DNA of 64,000 nucleotides from Clostridium sp. UBA4548. Lineage in GTDB: Bacteria; Bacillota; Clostridia; Clostridiales; Clostridiaceae. Location of the stretch: assembly GCF_002387895.1 (NCBI RefSeq), contig NZ_DGLI01000001.1, positions 11,705-75,704 of the forward strand. Reading direction: 5' to 3'. Every line of letters begins with the position of its first letter. The first letter of the stretch is position 1. The position numbers and the translations under genes are program-made. Positions 1 through 9,252 of this stretch are shown here, in pieces. Below the pieces are notes generated by a model, which saw only the letters and a list, made by a program, of their open reading frames with translations, was not told where the DNA came from and ran no database searches.

Positions 1-48
1 GTAATCCTGATGAGCTTAATTAAAATTTTTCAATAAACCTAGAATTAA

Positions 49-741
49 TTAAGCGGTAAACCTATAACCTACACCCCAAATAGTTTCAATATATTCAGGG
101 TTAGAGGGATCAAACTCAATTTTTTCTCTCAATTTTCTTATGTGTACAGTTACTGTGGCAACACCACCAAAGGAGTCTAAGCCCCATATTCTTTCAAATA
201 GCTCTTCCTTAGTAAACACTCTGTTAGGATTACTAACTAGAAGAAGTAGTAGGTCAAATTCCTTTAAAGTAAATTCAGTTTCATCACCATTTACGTATAC
301 TTTTCTTGCGATTTTATCTATGGCAATGCCTTTAATCTCCACTAGATTTTTATTTGTTGACTTATTTCTATCCATAAGCCTTTCATACCTAGCAATATGA
401 GCTTTAACCCTTGCCACAAGTTCATTAGGACTAAAGGGCTTTGTTATGTAATCATCTGCTCCCAGCCCAAGACCTCTCATTTTGTCTACATCTTCTTTTT
501 TTGCTGAAACAATAATTATTGGAATTTCAACTTCACTTCTCAACTTTTTGCAGATTTCGAAGCCATTCATATTGGGTAGCATTAAATCCAATAAAATCAA
601 ATCATAAGCTCCACTTTTTGCTTTAAGTAACCCAGTGTCTCCACTATTTTCAATATCCACAGAAAAACCATTGATTTCGAGATAATCCATTTCTAATTCT
701 GCTATGCTTATATCATCTTCAACTATTAAAATCTTTTTCAT
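49..741 (-). CDS. OmpR/PhoB-family response regulator
   Basis: DNA-binding response regulator of 230 aa and last gene of the five-gene export operon. The receiver domain covers about residues 1-115, with acidic pair E8/D9/D10, phospho-acceptor D52 in LLDLMLP and the conserved lysine in TKPFSP. The C-terminal winged helix (about 130-230) ends in the typical VWGVGYRF-like motif (TIWGVGYRF). The start has an AGGTGG site 8 nt upstream. It lies 16 bp after the kinase gene, so the two are surely partners. Family knowledge says it binds 11-bp direct repeats, and six such repeats lie upstream of the operon's first gene, suggesting autoregulation. Confidence 0.96.
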   Translation of the reverse strand: MKKILIVEDDISIAELEMDYLEINGFSVDIENSGDTGLLKAKSGAYDLILLDLMLPNMNGFEICKKLRSEVEIPIIIVSAKKEDVDKMRGLGLGADDYITKPFSPNELVARVKAHIARYERLMDRNKSTNKNLVEIKGIAIDKIARKVYVNGDETEFTLKEFDLLLLLVSNPNRVFTKEELFERIWGLDSFGGVATVTVHIRKLREKIEFDPSNPEYIETIWGVGYRFTA

Positions 742-757
742 AATTTAATCCACCTTG

Positions 758-2206
758 TCAATTAATACTTTTCAAGGAAAAGAAAATTGAAGTTCCTTCA
801 CCTAACTCACTTTCAGCCCAAATCTTCCCCTTATGTTCTTCTATAATTTTCTTAGCTATAGCAAGCCCCAGTCCTGTTCCTCCCACAGTTGTTCCTCTGG
901 ATACATCACTTCTATAAAATCTTTCAAAAATATAGGATAGTGATTCCGCTGGTATACCTTTACCATTATCTTTTATTTCAACTGTAATATAATCCTTGCT
1001 TTCACTTAGAACTATATCTACCTTTAACTTTTCATCTTTTTTATACTTTATAGAGTTTCCAACAATATTCATTATGGTTCTTTTTATTTGCTGGACATCA
1101 ATTTCTGCATATATTAATTTTTCAGGCAAAATTGAGGCTAGCTCAACCTCTGATGTATCTATATCAAAGCTAATTTCATCTACACAATCCTTTATATAGC
1201 TTACCATATCAACTTTTTGATATTTAAAGTTTTCCTTATTTAAATCCAGCTTTGAGAATAAAAATAAGTCATTAATCAAATTATCCATGTAAATAGCTTT
1301 AGTGTATATAGTGGTAACATACTTATCCATCTTCTCTGGTGTATCTGCTACACCATCCTTTATACCTTCCACATACCCTTTAATAGATGTAATAGGGGTT
1401 TTTAAATCATGAGATATATTTGAAATTAATTCTCTTCTATTTTCTTCATATTGCTGTTGGAGTTCTAAGGATTCCTTTAGTCTTAATCTCATTTCTTCAA
1501 AGGTCTGACTGAGTTGTGCTATCTCATCCTTTGAATTAATCTTAATATTATAATCTAAGTTTCCTTGTTTTATTTCATTTGCTGCCTTTTCTAACTCTTT
1601 CAAAGGTTTCACTAAAGTTCTTGAAGTCCAATAACTTAACATCATATTGGTAAGTATTAGTATAATTAAAGAAAAAATTAAAATTATAAGGGAACTTTCT
1701 CTATAAATTCTTTTAAAAGTCTCTAAATTAACAATATAAAAAATACTACTTTCGCTACCATCCTTTAAGTAAAAGTCTTGTTGTCCTAAAATGTATAAAC
1801 CTTCTCCTGGTGGACCTTTTTTCTCTGAATTAAAGGGCGGCAAAGTTTCCACCTTAATATAATCTTTAACAAGTTCTGACTCATAAATTATTTTATTATT
1901 TACTACTAGCACAATTCCTGTGTTACTAACTGTTGAGGTTTTTTCTAATTCAAGTAAGTATTCACTTTCAACAATTTTGTCAGGATCCTGTAATATTTGT
2001 CTATTTACCTTTTTTTGAAACTTATTGTTTGAGGTTATAACTTCTGTAAAAAGTTTATAAGTATTTTTTTCAAATTTACTAGCGTTACCCTCCTCTACTT
2101 TTCCTACCACATGATTAAGAAAAATATTGCTTATTACTGCTATTAGAATAAATGGAATTATTATCATAGCTATATATGTGAGCCTTAACCTTGATTTTAT
2201 AGTCAT
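758..2206 (-). CDS. Sensor histidine kinase
   Basis: Membrane sensor kinase of 482 aa. It has an N-terminal membrane helix (about 10-30), an extracellular sensor region of about 140 residues, a second helix (about 172-190), HAMP (about 190-245), a HisKA domain with phospho-accepting H266 in SNISHDLKTP, and a HATPase_c domain with N-box (IVGNSIKY) and G-boxes (DNGKGIP, GGTGLGLAI). It sits between the ABC permease and the response regulator, so it probably senses a substrate or envelope stress linked to the exporter. The large extracellular loop differs from the short-loop BceS type, so direct ligand sensing is plausible but not shown. Confidence 0.95.
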   Translation of the reverse strand: MTIKSRLRLTYIAMIIIPFILIAVISNIFLNHVVGKVEEGNASKFEKNTYKLFTEVITSNNKFQKKVNRQILQDPDKIVESEYLLELEKTSTVSNTGIVLVVNNKIIYESELVKDYIKVETLPPFNSEKKGPPGEGLYILGQQDFYLKDGSESSIFYIVNLETFKRIYRESSLIILIFSLIILILTNMMLSYWTSRTLVKPLKELEKAANEIKQGNLDYNIKINSKDEIAQLSQTFEEMRLRLKESLELQQQYEENRRELISNISHDLKTPITSIKGYVEGIKDGVADTPEKMDKYVTTIYTKAIYMDNLINDLFLFSKLDLNKENFKYQKVDMVSYIKDCVDEISFDIDTSEVELASILPEKLIYAEIDVQQIKRTIMNIVGNSIKYKKDEKLKVDIVLSESKDYITVEIKDNGKGIPAESLSYIFERFYRSDVSRGTTVGGTGLGLAIAKKIIEEHKGKIWAESELGEGTSIFFSLKSIN

Positions 2207-2246
2207 GTATAATTATTTCCTTTCTATTTTAACTAAAACCATTTTA

Positions 2247-3467
2247 CTATTCATATCTTAGAGCTTCTATTGGATCTAGATTAGCGGCCTTTCTCGCTGG
2301 ATAAATCCCAAAGAATATTCCCACTGCTGAGGAGAATAATATAGCTCCCACAATAACTTCAGTAGAAAGCCTTGGAGTTATATTTGCGAAACTTCCTAGT
2401 ATATAAGCTCCCGAAATACCAATTATCATCCCAATAATTCCCCCAATTAGAGATATTATAACAGATTCAGTTAAAAATTGAAGTAAGATTGCATTAGTTG
2501 TTGCACCAATTGACTTTCTAATTCCTATTTCCCTGGTTCTTTCAGTTACAGAAACAAGCATAATATTCATTACTCCAATTCCACCCACTAGTAATGAAAT
2601 AGCTGCTACAGCACTTATGAAAGCTGTGAAAATTCCTAATATGTTATTAATTTGATCTAATTGATTTAAGGCATTTTGTGCCTTATATACATCCTTACCC
2701 CTATTATTATGCCTACTTTCAAGGATATTTATTGCTCCACTGCCTGCATTCTCTGAAGTGGATTTATCTGTAGCCATAACACTTATTTTATCTAAGGAAA
2801 ACTCACTAGAGTACATATTTTGGAGTAAGGTCGCTGGTACATACATTAGAGCAGGTCTTTGGCTCATATCAACCCCAAAGTCTCCCATAATAGATTTTGT
2901 AACTCCAACAACTGTTACTTTAATTGGAGATGCATTTGAACCTATCTTTAAACTTTTCCCTACAGCATCTTCATATCCAAAGAGAAGCTTTGCTGATACT
3001 TCATCTAAAATTACTATGTTTTTTCCCTCAAGATACTCCCTTTCATTGAAAGGTCTCCCATATACAAACTCCATATTTTGTATTATTAAGCCATCAGTAT
3101 TAGTACCTGTGATACTAGCTCTTTTACTAAGAGCCTCAGATACTGCTACCCCTTGTTTTGATATACTAGGTGCAATATATTTAACAGTTTCCACGTTACT
3201 CTTAATTTGTTTAATATCTTCAAAAGTAATAGAATCACTTTTAGAAGCTTTGGTTCCATCAACAGAAATATTTATTGTAGATGAACCAATCTTTTCAAAC
3301 TCACCTGTAATGGTACTTTGTCCTCCTTGCCCCAATGCCACAATAGCAATTACTGAGCTTATACCTATAATTATACCTAACATAGTTAAAAAGGAGCGCA
3401 TCTTATTTGAAATAATGCTATCTACAGCCATTTTAAAGTTTTCTGACAGGTTACTTAGAAAATTCAT
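2247..3467 (-). CDS. MacB/FtsX-type ABC transporter permease
   Basis: Permease of 406 aa. One N-terminal helix (about 20-40, SFLTMLGIIIGISSVIAI) is followed by a large extracytoplasmic MacB_PCD domain (about 45-270), then three C-terminal FtsX helices, ending with the usual PARKAANLDPIEALRYE-like tail. I start it at the ATG at 3467, which has AGGAG 8 nt upstream; a GTG three codons earlier overlaps that site. The neighbours make this a MacAB/YknXYZ-like tripartite exporter, the class that removes peptides, antimicrobials or toxic metabolites. The substrate cannot be told from sequence. Confidence 0.94.
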   Translation of the reverse strand: MNFLSNLSENFKMAVDSIISNKMRSFLTMLGIIIGISSVIAIVALGQGGQSTITGEFEKIGSSTINISVDGTKASKSDSITFEDIKQIKSNVETVKYIAPSISKQGVAVSEALSKRASITGTNTDGLIIQNMEFVYGRPFNEREYLEGKNIVILDEVSAKLLFGYEDAVGKSLKIGSNASPIKVTVVGVTKSIMGDFGVDMSQRPALMYVPATLLQNMYSSEFSLDKISVMATDKSTSENAGSGAINILESRHNNRGKDVYKAQNALNQLDQINNILGIFTAFISAVAAISLLVGGIGVMNIMLVSVTERTREIGIRKSIGATTNAILLQFLTESVIISLIGGIIGMIIGISGAYILGSFANITPRLSTEVIVGAILFSSAVGIFFGIYPARKAANLDPIEALRYE

Positions 3468-3481
3468 AATCCACACTCCTT

Positions 3482-4174
3482 CTATAATAAAATTCTATCC
3501 TTAACTGAGTAATCTTCTACTATTTCCCCATCTTTGAATCTAACCACTCTTTTGGTATGCTGTGCAATATCTGGTTCATGGGTAACCATTATTATAGTAG
3601 CTCCTTCATTATTTAAATCCTGAAATATCTTCATTATTTCAACTGATGATTTAGTATCTAAATTTCCTGTAGGTTCATCAGCCATTATTACAGCTGGGTT
3701 ATTCACTATAGCCCTAGCTATAGCAACCCTTTGTTTTTGTCCCCCTGAAATTTCGTTTGGTCTATGCTTAACTCTATCACTTAATCCCACCCTATCTAGA
3801 GCTATTAAAGCCTTTTCTCGTCGCACACCTTTTGGTACTCCAGCATATGCCATTGGCAGCTCTACATTTTCAAGAATTGTCATTCTAGGAAGTAGATTGA
3901 AAGCTTGAAATACAAATCCTATTTCCTTATTTCTAATTAAAGCCAGTTCATTATCACTAAGATTAGAAACATTTTTTCCATTTAATATATAGGTTCCATT
4001 ATCCATTTTGTCAAGACAACCTAAGATATTCATCATTGTAGATTTTCCTGACCCCGAAGGTCCCATTATAGAAGTAAATTCTCCCTTTTCTATTTTTAAA
4101 TTAATATTTTTCAGAGCAGTAAAATTAATTTCTCCAGTAACATATTTTTTTACTATATTTTTAACTTCTAACAT
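3482..4174 (-). CDS. ABC transporter ATPase (MacB/LolD type)
   Basis: ATP-binding subunit of 230 aa energising the adjacent permease. Walker A GPSGSGKS is at about 38-45, the Q-loop is in GFVFQAFNLLPRMT, the signature ISGGQKQR is at about 143-150, Walker B is VIMADEPTGNLD and the switch histidine is in MVTHEPD. Its ATG overlaps the stop of the adaptor gene by one base (TAATG), indicating translational coupling, and AGGAG precedes it. The family is cytoplasmic and works as a dimer. Confidence 0.96.
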   Translation of the reverse strand: MLEVKNIVKKYVTGEINFTALKNINLKIEKGEFTSIMGPSGSGKSTMMNILGCLDKMDNGTYILNGKNVSNLSDNELALIRNKEIGFVFQAFNLLPRMTILENVELPMAYAGVPKGVRREKALIALDRVGLSDRVKHRPNEISGGQKQRVAIARAIVNNPAVIMADEPTGNLDTKSSVEIMKIFQDLNNEGATIIMVTHEPDIAQHTKRVVRFKDGEIVEDYSVKDRILL

Positions 4175-5379
4175 TATTTCTCCTCTCCCCCAGCTTCTTT
4201 AACAACCTCCCCAGACTTCATATTAGTACTTGGGTTTAAAATTACTTTCTCTCCTGGGGTTATTCCTTCTACTACCTCTGCTTCCATATCAGACTGAAGC
4301 CCTAGCACAACCTTCTTTTCTACAACTTTATTTCCTTCAATTGAGAAAACATAGGCCTTTCCTTCCTTATCACTTCTGATACTTTCTGCTGGAATCCTTA
4401 ACACACTTTTTACCTCTCCAAGTAATAAATCCACATCTGCATCAAAATCAACCTTTAACCCTTCAGCCTTATCAACAATATCAATTTCTACTGAAAGCGT
4501 TGTTTCTGTTCCTGCTGCTGATGGAGCTTTTTTAGCTATTGGATCTATAAAGGATACCGCTCCCTTATACTCCTTGCCATCATATTTAATCACTGCCTCT
4601 TGTCCTAATTTAATTTTTGACGCATCATACTTACCAGCAGATAATACGACTTTAAGATTGTCCACATCTTGAACTGTTATAGCTGGCTGAGTTGCTACAG
4701 TAGTTGTGGCACCTTCAACAAGGTTTACTGCAGTTACAACTCCATTAAAGTCCGCAACTAAAGTACTCTGACTTTTTGAAAGGTTGCTTTTTGCATTATC
4801 TAAATTTAGCTTTTGTAGTGCTATATTATTATCTGATTGTTTAAGCTGCTCACTTGAGAAGGGTTCTTTTAAAGAATCCTTTTTTGTAATAAGAGGAGCC
4901 TTTTGACTTTCTAACTGAGCAACCTTTGCTGCTTCAGCTGGATTTTTCTTAGCTTCCTCAATTTGAGCCTCTAAATCTGATATTTGTTTCTTTAAATCTG
5001 CAATAGTGCTTTTAACCTCATTATTGCTTTTTACTTGGTTTTGTTTAGTTAGAACAGCATTATCATAGCTAAGCTGGGCTTGCTTCACGGCAATATTAGG
5101 ATCAGTTACCTCAAATTCAGCTAGCACTTCTCCCTTTTCAACTCTATCTCCAACTTTCACATTTACTTTTTTCACTTTACCCTGAATTGCAAAATAATCT
5201 TTGCTATTTTTTGATTTAATTGTAGCAGTAGTTGATAGATACGCCTTCACATCTCCTTGTGTTACCTCTGAAGTTTTTACAGTTGCGCCTACCTCTTTAC
5301 CTTCTCTCCTAGTCGCTATAAATATTCCACCTGTGATTACAGTTGCAATTAATATAAAAGTTATTACTTTCTTTTTCAT
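4174..5379 (-). CDS. HlyD/MacA-type membrane fusion (adaptor) protein
   Basis: Periplasmic-adaptor homologue of a monoderm exporter (401 aa) and first gene of the operon. An N-terminal membrane anchor (about 5-20) precedes a biotinyl-lipoyl-like half motif (VNVKVGDRVEKGEVLAEFE), a long coiled coil (about 85-200) and beta-barrel regions (VLNPSTNMKSGEVV near the end). The start is the ATG at 5379, with GGAGG 8 nt upstream; an in-frame ATG 15 bp earlier overlaps that site. Partner of the ATPase and permease that follow. Transcription should come from the promoter and repeat operator at 5411-5501. Confidence 0.93.
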   Translation of the reverse strand: MKKKVITFILIATVITGGIFIATRREGKEVGATVKTSEVTQGDVKAYLSTTATIKSKNSKDYFAIQGKVKKVNVKVGDRVEKGEVLAEFEVTDPNIAVKQAQLSYDNAVLTKQNQVKSNNEVKSTIADLKKQISDLEAQIEEAKKNPAEAAKVAQLESQKAPLITKKDSLKEPFSSEQLKQSDNNIALQKLNLDNAKSNLSKSQSTLVADFNGVVTAVNLVEGATTTVATQPAITVQDVDNLKVVLSAGKYDASKIKLGQEAVIKYDGKEYKGAVSFIDPIAKKAPSAAGTETTLSVEIDIVDKAEGLKVDFDADVDLLLGEVKSVLRIPAESIRSDKEGKAYVFSIEGNKVVEKKVVLGLQSDMEAEVVEGITPGEKVILNPSTNMKSGEVVKEAGGEEK

Positions 5380-5435
5380 AATTTGGGCCTCCATTAATTT
5401 TTATTTAATTATCATAATGTAATTGTACAAGGTGA

Positions 5436-5501
5436 CTATAAAGCGTCCTTAAAGTAATTCTTAAATATTTCTAAAGTAACTTTAAAATATTTATAAAGTC
5501 A
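5436..5501 (-). promoter_or_regulatory. Six tandem 11-bp repeats: putative response-regulator operator
   Basis: Six consecutive 11-mers begin at 5436, 5447, 5458, 5469, 5480 and 5491, each with TAAAG or TAAAA in the same register (for example ccttaaagtaa, ttctaaagtaa). Strict 11-bp phasing is the hallmark of sites for OmpR/PhoB-type regulators. On the coding strand the array lies just upstream of a TATGAT -10 (5411-5416) that has no good -35, as expected for an activated promoter. The regulator encoded at the end of the operon is the obvious candidate to bind it. Confidence 0.75.
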
Positions 5502-5565
5502 TATTACTTCCTGAAGAAATTTTCATATGATAGCTCTCTAATCTTAAAGTAGATTCCTAATAAAA

Positions 5566-5606
5566 AATACAGATATAACTTTAATACAAGTTCATATCTG
5601 CATTTT
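5566..5606 (-). terminator. Intrinsic terminator after methyltransferase gene
   Basis: On the minus strand a stem GCAGATAT-GAAC / GTT-ATATCTGT is followed by ATTTTTTATT, about 50 bp after the stop of the methyltransferase gene. It separates that unit from the export operon promoter. Confidence 0.7.
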
Positions 5607-5654
5607 AATTTTATAAATTTGAAATCTTAACTCTTTTATACTTTCCCCTCTGAC

Positions 5655-6251
5655 TTAAACATTAATTTCCATGTTAAAATCATTTTTTCTTTTCCGAAGA
5701 ATATAAGTAACAAAAAAACCTCTTTCATCTTGATTTTCATTATACTCAATCAACTCAAAGAACTTTAATATATCTTCAAAATCAGTTGGTTGGATTAAAT
5801 CTTCCTTTCTAATTTTAGAATCAGCTTTATGCTTATATCCAAAACCAGAAACAAATAGAATACCTTCCTCAGTTATATGATTTTGAATGTCTTTAAGTTG
5901 CTGTTTACTTAGTCTATAATGATTAACTAAAATATTATCGAAAATCCCCATATGATTTAAAGCATTTTTTATAGTTAAATCAATTTGTATTGTATTTACT
6001 GTATAACTATTTCTTTCAGCAAACATGTTCAAACGTTGAAGTGCTTTATTACTAAAATCTACGCCTGTAACTTTAAAGCCTTTCTCAATTAGGAATAAGG
6101 CATTTCTACCGTCACCACATGCTATATCAAGAACAGTGCCTTTCTTAAAATATCCAATACTTTGTATTAAAGTATTTTCTGGACTTAGTGAATTAGCACC
6201 TCTATTAACAAACTTTTCATCCCAATATTCTTTGTTTCCCATATACTCCAT
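5655..6251 (-). CDS. Class I SAM-dependent methyltransferase (TehB-like)
   Basis: Small methyltransferase of 198 aa. Motif I VLDIACGDGRNALF (about 35-48) and the following acidic residue in VTGVDFSNKAL (about 57-67) form the SAM pocket of the Rossmann fold. The N-terminus GNKEYWDEKFVNRG is typical of the TehB/Methyltransf_25 group. GGGGG lies 7 nt before the ATG. It is a single-gene unit with its own terminator. The substrate is unknown; this type often acts on small molecules or metalloids. Confidence 0.88.
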   Translation of the reverse strand: MEYMGNKEYWDEKFVNRGANSLSPENTLIQSIGYFKKGTVLDIACGDGRNALFLIEKGFKVTGVDFSNKALQRLNMFAERNSYTVNTIQIDLTIKNALNHMGIFDNILVNHYRLSKQQLKDIQNHITEEGILFVSGFGYKHKADSKIRKEDLIQPTDFEDILKFFELIEYNENQDERGFFVTYILRKRKNDFNMEINV

Positions 6252-6341
6252 TTAAAAACCCCCATGCTAGATAGCTTTATAAAACTCTTATATTTTCTCT
6301 TAAGCTACCAGGAGCCAATATAAGAATAAAACTAAGAATAT

Positions 6342-6896
6342 TTATTCCAGCTTTTCATTTAATAAAACCATATGTATATGGTCTTCCCATTTACCATTTA
6401 TTTTTAAATATTTGTAGGCTAACCCTTCATTATAAAACCCTAATTTTTCAACTACTCTCATAGAGCGGTTATTTTTCGGCATAATGTTTGCTTCAATTCT
6501 ATGCAATCCAAATTCGTTAAACATAACTTCAATTCCCTTTTGAATTGCTTCGGTTATATAACCTTTATTAATTTCATCCTTATCTAATTTATAACCAAGT
6601 GTACAGGATAGAAATACACCCCTAACAATGTTACTAAAGCCAACAGTTCCTATTATTCTGTTTTCATCTTCCTTTTTGAAAATCCATAATCTTAAAGCAT
6701 TATTATTTTCAATATTGGATAACTCTTTATCCAATTGTTCTTCCTGATACTGCTTAGTGTAAAATTCCTTCTTCTTCACTGGTTCCCACTGTTCTAAAAA
6801 ACACTTATTGTTTAAATAGTAGTCAATAACCAACTCTGCATAGGATTTGTCTATCACTTTTAGCACTAGTCTTTCCGTTTCATAAACTTTTTGCAT
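6342..6896 (-). CDS. GNAT acetyltransferase, RimJ/RimL-like
   Basis: Acetyl-CoA dependent N-acetyltransferase (184 aa) of the Acetyltransf_3 type. The N-terminus is ETERLVLKVI, with GYKLDKDEINKGYITEAI as motif A and NNRSMRVVEKLGFYNEGL as motif B, both characteristic of RimJ/L-like enzymes that modify protein N-termini or antibiotics. The start is the ATG at 6896, with GGGGAG 8 nt upstream; an in-frame GTG at 6905 lies inside that site. Substrate unknown. Confidence 0.9.
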   Translation of the reverse strand: MQKVYETERLVLKVIDKSYAELVIDYYLNNKCFLEQWEPVKKKEFYTKQYQEEQLDKELSNIENNNALRLWIFKKEDENRIIGTVGFSNIVRGVFLSCTLGYKLDKDEINKGYITEAIQKGIEVMFNEFGLHRIEANIMPKNNRSMRVVEKLGFYNEGLAYKYLKINGKWEDHIHMVLLNEKLE

Positions 6897-6901
6897 TAAA
6901 A

Positions 6902-7153
6902 TCACTCCCCAAAGGTATCTATGATTAGTATAAAGACGTCTCTATCCAGAAATATTATATCATTGCCGCAAGTAATACTAAATCTTACATAAACAGGTAT
7001 AGCTCTCACTAATGTACTACTATTTATTATTACAAATAAATACTCCCCTTTGCTTATTATATCTTGTACATTTGTTGATTTTAGGTTAGAATAATATTGT
7101 TGGGTAAAGAGTGGTGGTGTAAAAACTTTTAACTTTTTATTATAAAACAACAT
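6902..7153 (-). CDS. Doubtful small ORF, 83 aa
   Basis: An open frame of 83 codons immediately upstream of the GNAT gene. It has no clear ribosome binding site and no family I recognise. The text is hydrophobic and strand-like (LFVIINSS, FILIIDTFGE) and could be a decayed fragment. It is the only reading frame in this gap, so I record it at low confidence. Confidence 0.2.
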   Translation of the reverse strand: MLFYNKKLKVFTPPLFTQQYYSNLKSTNVQDIISKGEYLFVIINSSTLVRAIPVYVRFSITCGNDIIFLDRDVFILIIDTFGE

Positions 7154-7190
7154 TCACATATTGTAAATGCAAATTTTAAATTTATACATA

Positions 7191-7224
7191 AAAAAAGGAA
7201 GTTTTAAAAACTTCCTTTTTATTT
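7191..7224 (-). terminator. Strong intrinsic terminator
   Basis: A perfect stem GGAAGTTTTT / AAAACTTCC is flanked by A-runs and T-runs on both sides, so it can work in both directions. It lies about 85 bp after the stop of the membrane protein gene at 7308. Confidence 0.85.
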
Positions 7225-7307
7225 TGCAATAAATCTTGTAAAGAATGCTATATTTGCTTAATTTACTTTGACAAATCAAAATTCCTATCTCATTTTTATA
7301 ATTAATT

Positions 7308-7733
7308 CTATTTATCTTCTATCTGTGTATGTAGTTTTAAAATAGCGCAAAATAGAATGACTAAATTAAGAATAATAAATACTACTTGAGCTAAGAAACC
7401 AAAGGATATTATCGATTGAGATTGCATAGCATCACCAATTTTAATTCTACTATTTATTAATGTTGCTATGGGTCCTTCTACATATTCTTTCAAATATATT
7501 ATGCTTAATATCCCTACAGTTACACTTAATATCTTACTATTACTTATTTTAAATAACCATAATACTGCTAACATAAATATTATATAAACTATGAAAAACT
7601 TAGTTGCACTTAGTACCTCAATATCAAAAATCATAAACTCAAGCTTATACCATAATGTAAACATATAAGACAAAATAATATATGCTATTATGCAACTTGT
7701 ATTAAAAACTTTTTCATTTTTAAAACCTACCAT
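7308..7733 (-). CDS. Small membrane protein, function unknown
   Basis: Integral membrane protein of 141 aa with four predicted helices (about 12-27, 43-63, 68-82 and 113-135). Not recognised. GGGGG lies 7 nt before the ATG. The upstream region carries one copy (H) of the dispersed promoter-like repeat and the downstream side has a strong terminator, so it looks like a self-contained unit. Confidence 0.7.
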   Translation of the reverse strand: MVGFKNEKVFNTSCIIAYIILSYMFTLWYKLEFMIFDIEVLSATKFFIVYIIFMLAVLWLFKISNSKILSVTVGILSIIYLKEYVEGPIATLINSRIKIGDAMQSQSIISFGFLAQVVFIILNLVILFCAILKLHTQIEDK

Positions 7734-7796
7734 AACAATTCCCCCTCTTGATTGTTCGCTTTCTTAAAACAAACATAAAAGTATACTATAGGTTTA

Positions 7797-7832
7797 TTTT
7801 ACCATATAATTAATGTAGCAATATATCTTCCA
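7797..7832 (-). promoter_or_regulatory. Dispersed promoter-like repeat, copy H
   Basis: Copy of the recurring element whose minus-strand core reads TTACA-TTAAT-ATATGGTAAAATA. It lies 65 bp upstream of the membrane protein start. This copy has a weak -35 (CTACA) and no clear TATAAT, so promoter activity is uncertain. No terminator half is attached. Confidence 0.5.
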
Positions 7833-7950
7833 CTTTTTTTGCAAAATCTAAACCTCAAAAGGAATTCTTCATCAACATTTGAAAAGATAAAAGTTTTATT
7901 TAAATAAATCCTCTACGAATTATTTTATTTTAAATTTATTATAAATAAAA

Positions 7951-8008
7951 AGCCACTAAGAAAAAATTCCTAGCAGCTTCAATTACTCGGATATTCCTTC
8001 TTAGTGAC
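7951..8008 (-). terminator. Inverted repeat after AraC-type gene
   Basis: Arms of 11 bp around CACTAAGAA and TTCTTAGTG are separated by a loop of about 36 nt, some 120 bp after the stop of the regulator gene at 8130. Possible terminator. The rest of the 395-bp gap holds only copy H and AT-rich sequence. Confidence 0.4.
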
Positions 8009-8129
8009 CATTTAACCTTATTACTTCCCGTAACACCCTAGTATTTAAGTATTTAAAGTTAAGTCAATTTTTTATTAAACTACGTACTTACTGTAAAGTT
8101 AAAATAACCATCATAACTTATAACATGAA

Positions 8130-8999
8130 TTATATATACTTCTTTTTCTCAACTGGGATCCATATTTCACAAAAACAATCTGCCTTAGTTTCTTGAGAAT
8201 ACAATTCAAAATCAGTATCATCAATCATATTATATTCTGAGCTTGGCAGAAATTCTGAAAAGATTTTCCCCCATGTTTCACCTATACAATCTCCATTTTC
8301 ACCAATACACTTAAATACAGCCCATAAAGTAGGTTTTACCTCCCATACTCTATAGCCATCTGGTATGTTATCGCCACTAAACTCCATGCCAATACCATAT
8401 TCAAAATGTGTATTTTCTTTTGAAATAGGTGCACAAGCTCCATAGATATCATGTTTATTAGTATTTTGCTTTAGTACTTTAAATATGCCCTTAGCACCAC
8501 ACTCTTTCCAAAAATCTGGTATTTCTGTGTTCCCATCTTCAGAGATAGATTCATTCCTGAATTTTTCAACCTTAGCAAGTAATTTAAATGGTTCCCTTTT
8601 TTCAATTCTATAGTCCATAACAGTACCACCTTCTAATTTTATTTTGATGAGAAGGCGATTAAATGATTTTAATTTCATACCTGTACGCCTAGCTACATTT
8701 GGTGTAATTCCATGAAATCTAGTAAATGCCTTTGTAAAGCTTTCTGGTGAATCATAGCCATATTTTAAAGCAAGATCAATTACTTTAAGATCAGATATTG
8801 AGATTTCCTGACCTGCCATAGATAATTTCCTATTCCTAATATACTCATTTGCTGTAATACCAACCACTAAACTAAATGTCCTATGAAAATGGTAGCTTGA
8901 CATGAAAACATATTTTGCAACATCTTCATAAGTAATTGAATCTAATATATGCTCTTCCATGTAATCAATGGCTCTTTGCAAGTTTTGAATAAAATCCAT
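8130..8999 (-). CDS. AraC-family regulator with GyrI-like effector domain
   Basis: Transcription factor of 289 aa. Two helix-turn-helix units form the N-terminal AraC domain (about 1-105; SSYHFHRTFS and SPESFTKAFTRFHGITPN are diagnostic). A GyrI-like/AraC_E_bind domain (about 125-289) ends in ADCFCEIWIPVEKK and binds small molecules in relatives such as Rob and BmrR-type proteins. GGAGGT precedes the ATG. No gene is obviously in the same operon. It may control multidrug responses in the island, which is inference. Confidence 0.93.
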   Translation of the reverse strand: MDFIQNLQRAIDYMEEHILDSITYEDVAKYVFMSSYHFHRTFSLVVGITANEYIRNRKLSMAGQEISISDLKVIDLALKYGYDSPESFTKAFTRFHGITPNVARRTGMKLKSFNRLLIKIKLEGGTVMDYRIEKREPFKLLAKVEKFRNESISEDGNTEIPDFWKECGAKGIFKVLKQNTNKHDIYGACAPISKENTHFEYGIGMEFSGDNIPDGYRVWEVKPTLWAVFKCIGENGDCIGETWGKIFSEFLPSSEYNMIDDTDFELYSQETKADCFCEIWIPVEKKKYI

Positions 9000-9252
9000 T
9001 TCCTCACCTCCATGATTAAATTTTACTAAAGTATATCTGTTATTTCCTATCTTACCTTGCTTTGATTTGTCTAAATAAAAATTAACTATCTTTATATTTC
9101 AGTGAATTACTATTGTCCTTTAATCTCATGTTTCTAATTTAGCAGTAATCTAAAAAATTTATATGCCAATCCTAACTTTTTTATATCAAAATCTTTGTTT
9201 CTTCATTTCAAATCAAACTTTAGAACTAAAGGTAATGATTAATTTAATGATA

